A DNA stretch of 64,000 nucleotides from Lentisphaeria bacterium (GTDB taxonomy: Bacteria; Verrucomicrobiota; Lentisphaeria; Oligosphaerales; Oligosphaeraceae). Below the pieces are notes generated by a model. The model was not told the DNA's origin. It was given only the letters and a program-made list of their open reading frames with translations, and made no database searches. A program made the position numbers and the translations under genes. Shown here one piece after another: positions 43,525-50,706 of this stretch. How positions within the stretch are numbered: position 1 is the stretch's first letter; each line of letters begins with the position of its first letter. The stretch covers positions 1-64,000 of the forward strand of contig JAEEYQ010000033.1 in NCBI GenBank assembly GCA_016288215.1, written 5' to 3'.

Positions 43525-44835
43525 ATGAATCCCAACTTATGGATCCTGTCCGCCATATGCCTCGGCATCCTTGCCGCACTCCTCTATCTTGCCAACACCC
43601 TGCTCGCCGACTACACTGGCGGCATGCGGCGTAAACTGGAGGACATTGACGAAGACCTGGCCGAATCCCTCAACGCATGGTATCCCCTTCCCGACGCATG
43701 GCTGATCACCTCCCGACTGGTGTTCACGCTGACCGGCGTCCTCTTCTTCTTCTGCATCGTCCGCTGGCAGAGCGCCGCCGACATCGGCAACATCCTGCGG
43801 CTGTGGGAAATCCTCTTCGTCATCCTGCTGGCCGCCTTCTTCCTATTGGAGTACCTGATTCAGGCCTTTTCACTCACCGCCTCCGCCAAGCTGCTCCGCG
43901 CCTATCTTCCCGTGCTCCGCATTCTGAACGGTCTCTTCTGCTGGTTCTCCAACTCGGCGGTCTCTCTGGCGGCCCTGCGCCGAAACCGCCACAACGACGA
44001 TCAGCAGGACGAGGAGCCCAGCGCGGAAGACGAAATCCTCTCCATCATCGAAGAGCAGAAAAGCGAAAATGGTCTGGAGGACGATGAACGGCAGATGATC
44101 GCCGGCGCCTTCTCTTTGGACTCCAAACCCGTCCACACCATCATGACCCCCCGCGTCAAGATTGACGGCGTCAGCACGGAGGATTCCATCATCGAGACCC
44201 GCAAGGTCATCACGGAATCCGGCCACAGCCGACTGCCCGTCTACGAGGACACCATCGACCATATCGTGGGCATCCTCTACGCCAAGGACCTGCTCAAGGA
44301 GGAGGCCATGGCCCCCACCGCCACTGTCAAATCCCTCATGAGAGCCCCCCTCTTCATCCCCGAAACCAAAAACATCGGCGACTTGCTGGCGGATTTCCGG
44401 CGGGAGAAGAACCACTTCGCCGTTGCTTTGGACGAATACGGTGGCACCGCCGGCATCGTCACCATTGAGGACGTTCTGGAGGAGATTGTGGGGGACATCA
44501 AAGACGAGTTCGACGCGGAGGAGGAGAAGGAGACCATTGAAACCCAGCGGCTGGAAGACGGCTCCACCATCGTGGACGCGCGCCTCTCCATCGAAGAGGT
44601 TAACGACTTGCTGGATATGGAGATAGAGGAAAATCCCGCCGCCTATGACACCTTGGGCGGCTATGTGACCTACATCGCCGGCCGCATTCCGGCCAAGGGA
44701 GAGGAGCTGACCACCGGCCTGCTGCAAGTCAACGTGCTTGAGGCGGACTCACGACATCTGGTCAAGCTGAAAATCCGGCCGATAACGCCGCCGGAGGAGG
44801 AAGAGGACCGCGATGACGGAAAGGAGACTCCCTGA
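43525..44835 (+). CDS. CorC/HlyC-type CBS-domain membrane protein
   Basis: The 436-residue protein has three hydrophobic segments in the first ~150 residues (IWILSAICLGILAALLYL, FTLTGVLFFFCIV, LFVILLAAFFLLEYLIQAF), a pair of CBS domains (about 200-325: IMTPRVKIDGVS, GHSRLPVYEDTIDHIVGIL, FAVALDEYGGTAGIVTIEDV) and the C-terminal CorC_HlyC domain (about 340-425). The usual DUF21 membrane domain is poorly matched. Relatives take part in magnesium or cobalt efflux and resistance. It lies next to ybeY, as ybeX does in many genomes. Confidence 0.86.
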   Translation: MNPNLWILSAICLGILAALLYLANTLLADYTGGMRRKLEDIDEDLAESLNAWYPLPDAWLITSRLVFTLTGVLFFFCIVRWQSAADIGNILRLWEILFVILLAAFFLLEYLIQAFSLTASAKLLRAYLPVLRILNGLFCWFSNSAVSLAALRRNRHNDDQQDEEPSAEDEILSIIEEQKSENGLEDDERQMIAGAFSLDSKPVHTIMTPRVKIDGVSTEDSIIETRKVITESGHSRLPVYEDTIDHIVGILYAKDLLKEEAMAPTATVKSLMRAPLFIPETKNIGDLLADFRREKNHFAVALDEYGGTAGIVTIEDVLEEIVGDIKDEFDAEEEKETIETQRLEDGSTIVDARLSIEEVNDLLDMEIEENPAAYDTLGGYVTYIAGRIPAKGEELTTGLLQVNVLEADSRHLVKLKIRPITPPEEEEDRDDGKETP

Positions 44836-44836
44836 C

Positions 44837-45424
44837 ATGCCCCGTCCCTCCGTCCTTGACTCCACGCTGATGGCCCAAGGCCGCTTTCTCCGGCTGGAGA
44901 ACCTGCGCTATGAAGACCGCCGTGGCGTCATCCGCCATTGGGAAACCACCTTTCGACAGAACGACCAGAACGCGGCGGTGGTCATCGGCATTCTGCGGCC
45001 GTCCAACCGCCTCCTTCTCGTGCGCCAGTTTCGTCCACCCCTGAACGCCTTCGCGGTGGAGTTTCCCGCCGGCCTCGTCAACGCGGGAGAGGAGCCTGCC
45101 CAAACCGCCATTCGGGAGCTGAAGGAGGAGACCGGCTACACCGGCACCGTCATTGCGTCCACGGGACTCTGCGCCAGTTCCGCCGGCCTGACCGCCGAAA
45201 TGTTGGACTTGTTCATGGTGGACATCGACGAGTCCCTGCCCGAAAACCTCAATGTCCGCCAGTCTTTGGACGAAGGCGAGGACATTCAGGTCCTCCGGAT
45301 CCCCCTATCCTCCCTTCTGGACACACTCCGCCGCCATCAACAGGACGGGGACTGCATTGACAGCCGTCTCGCCGCCTGGACCATGGCGTTAACTTGTCAA
45401 AATGATATTATATTGCATTCATAA
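44837..45424 (+). CDS. NUDIX hydrolase, ADP-ribose pyrophosphatase type
   Basis: The 195-residue protein hydrolyses a nucleoside diphosphate linked to another moiety, most likely ADP-ribose. The Nudix box is visible as AGLVNAGEEPAQTAIRELKE then ETGY, preceded by LLLVRQFRPPLNAFAVEFPAG, typical of the ADP-ribose/GDP-mannose group. I start at ATG 44837, 1 nt after the preceding stop with AAAGGAG 10 nt upstream; ATG 44813 is possible and would overlap the previous gene by 23 bp. It ends the pgpH-ybeY-corC run. Confidence 0.88.
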   Translation: MPRPSVLDSTLMAQGRFLRLENLRYEDRRGVIRHWETTFRQNDQNAAVVIGILRPSNRLLLVRQFRPPLNAFAVEFPAGLVNAGEEPAQTAIRELKEETGYTGTVIASTGLCASSAGLTAEMLDLFMVDIDESLPENLNVRQSLDEGEDIQVLRIPLSSLLDTLRRHQQDGDCIDSRLAAWTMALTCQNDIILHS

Positions 45425-45502
45425 ACATTCGTTTTCATTCGTTTTATTGCCTTTTTGGCAAGACGATGACGGCTTATCTGCCTCTTTCTCACGGAGCAAA
45501 TC

Positions 45503-47128
45503 ATGAAATTCCATTCGGACGCCGTTCGGGACTGCCGAACCCGCATCTATCTTCCCCCCGTCCGCATCCTACTGAACCATCAGGTTCAAAACGCGGAGCT
45601 GCTTTTGGGCAACGTCCAAATCCAGACCAGCGTCTTCTTCCTCCCCACGCTGACCGTCCTTCCCCCTGGCTCCTCGCTGGTTTTGGACTATGGCGAAGCC
45701 CTGCACGGCGGCATCCTCTTCAACTCCCCCGGCAAGCCCGGCCGTCTTAAAGTCAACTTCGGAGAATCCGTCAGCGAGGCCATCGGCTCCCCCAACGAAG
45801 ACCACTCCCGTCGGGAGGAGACTCTCACGACGCCGAGCATGGGCATCGTGGAATACGGCAATACCGTCTTCCGTTTCGTGCGGCTGGAGAACGTGGGGGA
45901 CACGGAGCTGAGCTGCGCCGCCTGCCCCGCCGTCGCATTGGAGCGGGATCTAGAGGTGACCGGCGCCTTCGAATCCTCCGATTCAAGGCTGAACCGCATC
46001 TGGACGACCGCCGTCCGCACCGTCCATCTCTGCATGCAGACCTATCTCTACGACGGCGCCAAACGGGACCGTCTGGTCTGGATGGGCGACATGCATCCAG
46101 AGACCCGCGGTGTCCTCTGCGCCTTCTCCGACGCCTCCGTCATCCGCGACTCTCTGGACTATCTCATCGGCCAGACCCCCTCTCCGAAGCCCATGAACAC
46201 CATCCCCAGCTACGCCTGCTGGTTCATCATCTCCCTGTGGGACTACTATATGGGCACAGGAGACAGCGAATTCCTCCTGAAACACGCAGACTACATCCGC
46301 GCTCTCCTGAACGTCTACAAAACCTATATTGGAAAGGATGGCTCGGAGACCCTTCCTGACTGGCGCTTCCTTGACTGGCCCAACGAAGACAATCCGGCGG
46401 CGAAGCACGCAGGCCTTCAGGCTCTACTCCTCTGGATGATGGAGGCCGGCGAAAAGCTGGTCGCCCTCTTCGGCGACGATCCGAAGCCCTTCCGCGCCGC
46501 GCAGCGGAAACTGCGCCGCCATGTGCCGTCCCCTGAAGGCCGCAAGGCCCCCGCCGCCCTCCTGCAGCTCATGAAGCTGGGAGATTTCCGCAACGTGTTG
46601 GAATCCAATCCTTTCAATGGCGTCAGCACCTTCTACGGCTTCTATGTGCTGCTCGCCAAGGAGACCAAACCCGCCCTCGATCTCATCCGCACCTATTGGG
46701 GCGGCATGATGGACTACGGCGCCACCTCCTTCTGGGAGGACTTCGATCTGGAGTGGCTCCGCAACACCTCCCCCATCAGCGAGCCTCCCGTCCCCGGCAA
46801 GGACGACCTCCACGCAGACTTTGGCAAATATTGCTATATCGGTCTGCGGCACAGTCTTAGCCATGGTTGGTCCTGCGGCCCCGCCCCCTTCATGAGCGAG
46901 CGGGTCCTCGGCGTCCGTTTCCTGAAACCCGGCGGCAGCCAGATTCAGGTGACCCCCGATTTGGGGGATCTGGAATACGTCTCCGGCGCCTTCCCCACCC
47001 CAAAAGGCGCCCTTCGAATCACCGCAGACGCCTCCGGCAAGGTGGACATCTCCGCCCCCGCCGGCATCGAAATCGTCACGAATCCCAAAACTCCCTCCAA
47101 AAGGAAGAAAGTCTCTGTTCGGCCCTAA
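45503..47128 (+). CDS. GH78-like alpha-L-rhamnosidase family protein
   Basis: The 541-residue protein has a jelly-roll N-terminal region (about 1-150) and an (alpha/alpha)6 barrel typical of GH78 rhamnosidases. Readable family blocks are LNRIWTTAVRTVHLCMQ, YDGAKRDRLVWMGDMHPE (general acid region), GTGDSEFLLKHADYI and MDYGATSFWEDF, with a short C-terminal sandwich (VRFLKPGGSQIQVTPDLG). There is no signal peptide, so it would act on imported oligosaccharides. The start at 45503 has GGAGCAAATC upstream. It stands alone between the nudix gene and a palindromic element. Confidence 0.82.
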   Translation: MKFHSDAVRDCRTRIYLPPVRILLNHQVQNAELLLGNVQIQTSVFFLPTLTVLPPGSSLVLDYGEALHGGILFNSPGKPGRLKVNFGESVSEAIGSPNEDHSRREETLTTPSMGIVEYGNTVFRFVRLENVGDTELSCAACPAVALERDLEVTGAFESSDSRLNRIWTTAVRTVHLCMQTYLYDGAKRDRLVWMGDMHPETRGVLCAFSDASVIRDSLDYLIGQTPSPKPMNTIPSYACWFIISLWDYYMGTGDSEFLLKHADYIRALLNVYKTYIGKDGSETLPDWRFLDWPNEDNPAAKHAGLQALLLWMMEAGEKLVALFGDDPKPFRAAQRKLRRHVPSPEGRKAPAALLQLMKLGDFRNVLESNPFNGVSTFYGFYVLLAKETKPALDLIRTYWGGMMDYGATSFWEDFDLEWLRNTSPISEPPVPGKDDLHADFGKYCYIGLRHSLSHGWSCGPAPFMSERVLGVRFLKPGGSQIQVTPDLGDLEYVSGAFPTPKGALRITADASGKVDISAPAGIEIVTNPKTPSKRKKVSVRP

Positions 47129-47130
47129 TC

Positions 47131-47324
47131 TACCACATTAGGGAAGAATATGTTTTTTTCGAAATGACATGGCAGTTCACACGTCAGCCCCGAAGGGGCG
47201 GCGGAGCACAGCCCGGGGTAAGCGTGGCCGCGAAGCGGCAAGCGTAACCCCAGGTATGGCAGATGGTTACGATTGTTCAAGCCCTGAAGGGGCGGCAGAA
47301 AACGATAGGTGCAGTCCTTTCAGG
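47131..47324 (-). repeat. 194-bp palindromic element, copy 1 (inverted relative to copies 2 and 3)
   Basis: The copy starts TACCACATTAGGGAAGAATA and ends GCAGTCCTTTCAGG. Internal palindromes are GCCCCGAAGGGGC, CCCGGGGTAAGCG with its complement, and GCCCTGAAGGGGC. It matches 48207-48400 and 50469-50662 at equal length. No gene is present in 47129-47337. Confidence 0.85.
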
Positions 47325-47337
47325 AACAATCCCCCGT

Positions 47338-48078
47338 TTAGTGGGCGTCGTTGTGGAATTTGAGCAGGGGAGCGGGGTCGTCGAAGCCATGGGGATGATG
47401 TCCCCAATAGGGGCGGCGCACGATGGGCAGGATGTAGCCCAACTCCTTCATGCGGGCTTCCACGAGGTTGATGTTGGTGTTCACGTCGACGGATTGATCC
47501 GTCTCGCCAGTGGCGCAGAGCATGGGAATTTTAGCGTTGACCAGCACCTCCAGCCGATTCAGCGGGTTGAGCGGCGAGGTCTTCAGCTGTTCCACGGTTA
47601 GCCCGTAGCAAGCGGCGATTTCCGCAACTCGTTCTGCCGCAGAAGGATGCGGATCAGCGGCATTGCAGACAGGGGCGTCCAGATAAATGGCGGCAATCCG
47701 CTGCGGGTTCTCCTCCGCATAGCGAAGGGAGAAATAGCCGCCCCAGCTCATGCCGATGAGGTTGGCCTTTGGGGCCAGTCCCATGGACACCATCATATCC
47801 TGAAAATGGCCCATGGCCTCAATGCCCTTTGGGTTGGCGCGGGTGGAAAAGGCGTCAATGTGGCCGTGATGGTAGCCGTTGGACAAAAGCAGCTCAATGC
47901 CCACGCGGTCCACAAAGGCGTCGGGCCAGACCGTGCACCAGCTCCAGCGGCCATCATCCGCCGGCGTTGATTTGGGCTCCACAATCCATGCATGAAAGCC
48001 GTCCACGGTGAAATGATGGCGGCGGAAGCCGTGCCATTCATCGACGGGCCACGCTTCAGGTATTTCTATCTTCTTCAT
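47338..48078 (-). CDS. Alpha/beta hydrolase
   Basis: The 246-residue cytoplasmic protein has the hydrolase elbow LIGMSWGGYFSLRYAEEN (Ser near residue 108), an acidic residue in CATGETDQSVDV and the C-terminal His in WGHHPHGFD. DAFSTRANPKGIEAMGHFQD and CNAADPHPSAAERV suggest an acyl or carbohydrate esterase, but the substrate is unknown. I choose ATG 48078; TTG 48084, 5 nt after AAAGGA, is a possible alternative. Copies of the 194-bp element flank the gene in inverted orientation. Confidence 0.78.
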   Translation of the reverse strand: MKKIEIPEAWPVDEWHGFRRHHFTVDGFHAWIVEPKSTPADDGRWSWCTVWPDAFVDRVGIELLLSNGYHHGHIDAFSTRANPKGIEAMGHFQDMMVSMGLAPKANLIGMSWGGYFSLRYAEENPQRIAAIYLDAPVCNAADPHPSAAERVAEIAACYGLTVEQLKTSPLNPLNRLEVLVNAKIPMLCATGETDQSVDVNTNINLVEARMKELGYILPIVRRPYWGHHPHGFDDPAPLLKFHNDAH

Positions 48079-48177
48079 TGTCAATACATTCCTTTCGTAA
48101 TCATTCAGAAGGAGTCCACAGAATATACAGCCACGGAAAAACTGTCTTTTCCATTGATTCTATGCATGTTGTGGATT

Positions 48178-48400
48178 TATACTTCTTTAGGTTGAAATTT
48201 ATGTTTCCTGAAAGGATTGCACATGTCGTTTTCTGCCGCCCCTTCAGGGCTTGAACAATCGTAACAATCTGCCGTACCCGGGGTTACGCTTGCCGCTTCG
48301 CGGCCATGCTTACCCCGGGCTGTGCTCCGCCGCCCCTACGGGGCTGACGCGCGAACTGCAATGTTGTTTCGAAAAAATCATACCCTCCCCTAATGTGGTA
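48178..48400 (+). repeat. 194-bp palindromic element, copy 2, with 29-bp shared left flank
   Basis: The core is 48207-48400 (CCTGAAAGGATTGCAC to TAATGTGGTA). The left flank from TATACTTCTTTAGG (48178) is shared with copy 3. To the right, a TAATTCC-type stretch (48412-48445) leads into the end of the DUF5107 gene. The 48079-48460 gap has no other content. Confidence 0.85.
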
Positions 48401-48411
48401 TATTCATGACA

Positions 48412-48445
48412 AATTTCTAATTCCTAATTCCTAATTTCTAATTTG
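48412..48445. repeat. TAATTCC-type low-complexity block
   Basis: ACAAATTTCTAATTCCTAAT and related words, in the same orientation as 11050-11275. A similar block lies beside copy 3 of the element (50664-50706). Confidence 0.7.
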
Positions 48446-48460
48446 TCTGCGCTTTTTAAG

Positions 48461-50410
48461 TTAGCTGAAGTGCATGCGCAAATCCAGGCTCTGGGGGATT
48501 TGTATCTCATTGGGGTCCAAGGATTTGCCTTCTCGCTCCGCCTTCTTCTGCTGAATGTGGATATACAGCTGCGAACAGGACTGCTCCCCCTCCTGGATGT
48601 CTGGAACTTGAATGCCGCCGTTTTCCATGAGAATGGCCTCCGCCGCCTCCAGCTCCCCTGTGTAGGCTAGTCCAAAGGCGTAGAGCAGACGCACCATGGG
48701 ACGGGAGGCCGCGTCCGCCCCAAGGCAACCATACAGCTCCACCAGCTCGCGGTACGCCTGCAGCGAACGCAGACACTTGAAGATGTCCTTCGCCAACGCA
48801 GGATCCGACGGACAGCGCCGCAGCGCCTGCGCAAGGCAGTCCACCGCCTCGTCTCGGTTGCCGCGGCTCCATTGCAGGACGCCCATGGCCTGCAGGTTCC
48901 ATGCGTTGACTTCCCTTGCCATGGAACGCTTCAGCGCCTGCTCCGCCCGCTCATCATCAAAGCGATCAAGATAGTTCAGCGCAAGATGATAGGCGGTCTG
49001 CCAACTGGAATCCGAGTTCTGTCTCAGCACCTCAAACCACTCATCCTGAACAAGATAGGATGATGGTCTGCAATTCTGCGGCCATTTGCCATTGGCAAGC
49101 AGCTCCGCCCATGGCTCCTGCTCCGCCTGAATCGAACCGAAATCCAGCTGCGGCGCCAGCGGCGCACCCCGCCGCCGTTCCTCCAAAGCACCCCAGCCGG
49201 AGCCCGTGCAATGCAACGTCCCCTTCTTCAGCGCCACGGTCTGCTTCGTCTCCGCCAGAAGGCGATCCAATTCTGACTGCGGCAGCTTCTCGTCAATGGC
49301 CCGACTGACGGCGAAAATCGCCTTCTCCCATTCTCCAAACACTTTATCTGGAGATAGTTGCAAACTTCCATACGCCTCCATCCACTCCCACGCGGTGCGC
49401 GGCGGCATGGGTTCGCACTCACTCTGGCTGTGGGCGATGCCGCCCTGCACTTCCAGATAGTCCGGTCGGTCAGGTGAAATCAGCCGCCGCTGCCAATGAT
49501 GGCCGCCTGGACTCTGCCCCCACACAAACAGCTTGCGGCCTTTCAGCCGACTGGTGGAGCAGTGGAGAAAGCCATAGCCGTCCGAATAGAAGACCGTCTC
49601 GTATTTTCGCGAAGACGGTGAAATGTTGTAGAAATGGTCCCTCGCGCTTTTGTAGTTGCAGGGGAACGTGGCGTCAAAGCCCTCGCCGAAAGGCAGGGCA
49701 AGCTTGCCCATCCCCTTGCCGTCGTAGCGGTTAGCATAGGCCTCCATGGCAGGGACGACGATGCGGCAGCCAGGCAGCTCCGGCACCGCCATGTTGCTCC
49801 ACCAATACATGGGAATCACGACATCGTTCGGGTTGAAGATGCGAGCCCGCATGAAGAGCATGGTGGAATCCTCCGGCAGCCAGAAGTCCATCTGGAAGGG
49901 AGCTTGGCCATCTCGGCACATGTCGTAGATTCGCAGAACAGGCGTGCCGTCGGGCATCTCCAAGGTGGCGGCGAAGCGGCGGGAGCAGGTCTGCGGGTCA
50001 TGGCCGCGGCGGCCGATGTTCCATTCGATGCCGCCAGCGAACCAGGCGTCGCGGATGGCCAGATTGCCGGGGCGGAACTCCTGATTGTCCAACAGCAGAT
50101 TCCGCTTCGCGTCCTTGTCGTAGAGGGACCAGAGGCGGCCGCCAAGCTCCAACATCCACTCCGCCCGCAGATGGCGGTTCTCCATGACCGCTACATCCCA
50201 TGTAAGTTCCTCTTTTGCACCATCATAGCAATTCTGCGCCGAGTATGGCAGAGAACTGGGGCGGGTGCCGTATCCGATGAACAGTCCGTCATCATCATCC
50301 AACGACGACATGGCATGGTCATGATGGGGCGGACGGAGCATGGGAAACCCGGAAGCCGCCTCCAAACGGACCCCCGGAACCGTCTTTCGAATGAATGTCA
50401 AACACGTCAT
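48461..50410 (-). CDS. DUF5107-domain protein with TPR-like C-terminal half
   Basis: The 649-residue protein has a DUF5107 region in its N-terminal half: WMLELGGRLWSLYDKDAKRN, RPGNLAIRDAWFAGGIEWNI, GRRGHDPQTCS and MYWWSNMAVPELP. The fold resembles galactose-mutarotase-like sugar-binding sandwiches. The C-terminal ~250 residues are helical repeats (WQTAYHLALNYLDRFDDERA, AMGVLQWSRGNRDEAVDCLA). The biochemical role of DUF5107 is not settled; carbohydrate recognition or processing is likely. There is no signal peptide. ATG 50410 lacks a clear ribosome-binding site; Met codons at residues 24 and 34 are alternatives. Confidence 0.78.
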   Translation of the reverse strand: MTCLTFIRKTVPGVRLEAASGFPMLRPPHHDHAMSSLDDDDGLFIGYGTRPSSLPYSAQNCYDGAKEELTWDVAVMENRHLRAEWMLELGGRLWSLYDKDAKRNLLLDNQEFRPGNLAIRDAWFAGGIEWNIGRRGHDPQTCSRRFAATLEMPDGTPVLRIYDMCRDGQAPFQMDFWLPEDSTMLFMRARIFNPNDVVIPMYWWSNMAVPELPGCRIVVPAMEAYANRYDGKGMGKLALPFGEGFDATFPCNYKSARDHFYNISPSSRKYETVFYSDGYGFLHCSTSRLKGRKLFVWGQSPGGHHWQRRLISPDRPDYLEVQGGIAHSQSECEPMPPRTAWEWMEAYGSLQLSPDKVFGEWEKAIFAVSRAIDEKLPQSELDRLLAETKQTVALKKGTLHCTGSGWGALEERRRGAPLAPQLDFGSIQAEQEPWAELLANGKWPQNCRPSSYLVQDEWFEVLRQNSDSSWQTAYHLALNYLDRFDDERAEQALKRSMAREVNAWNLQAMGVLQWSRGNRDEAVDCLAQALRRCPSDPALAKDIFKCLRSLQAYRELVELYGCLGADAASRPMVRLLYAFGLAYTGELEAAEAILMENGGIQVPDIQEGEQSCSQLYIHIQQKKAEREGKSLDPNEIQIPQSLDLRMHFS

Positions 50411-50439
50411 GGAGTAGAAGAACTAAAGTGGCTGATTTC

Positions 50440-50662
50440 TATACTTCTTTAGGTGGGTATTTACGTTTCCTGAAAGGATTGCACATGTCGTTTTCTGCCG
50501 CCCCTTCAGGGCTTGAACAATCATAACAATCTGCCATACCCGGGGTTACGCTTGCCGCTTCGCGGCTGCGCTTACCCCGGGCTGTGCTCCGCCGCCCCTT
50601 CGGGGCTGACGCGCGAACTGCAATGTCATTTCAGAAAAATCATACTCTATCTTAATGTGGTA
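50440..50662 (+). repeat. 194-bp palindromic element, copy 3, with shared left flank
   Basis: The core 50469-50662 matches copy 2 closely, including the shared flank TATACTTCTTTAGG at 50440. It is followed by a TAATTCC-type block. No gene lies in 50411-50692. Confidence 0.85.
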
Positions 50663-50663
50663 T

Positions 50664-50706
50664 ACTCACGACAAATTCCTAATTCCTAATTTCTAATTCC
50701 TCATTC
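50664..50706. repeat. TAATTCC-type low-complexity block overlapping a gene end
   Basis: CTCACGACAAATTCCTAATT and following words run into the 3' end of the DUF4091 gene, supplying its stop codon and last few residues. Confidence 0.7.

Noticed and set aside
47131..48400. Composite transposon carrying the hydrolase gene
   Set aside because: The flanking inverted elements have no transposase between them and no target duplication is visible; kept only as a finding about arrangement.
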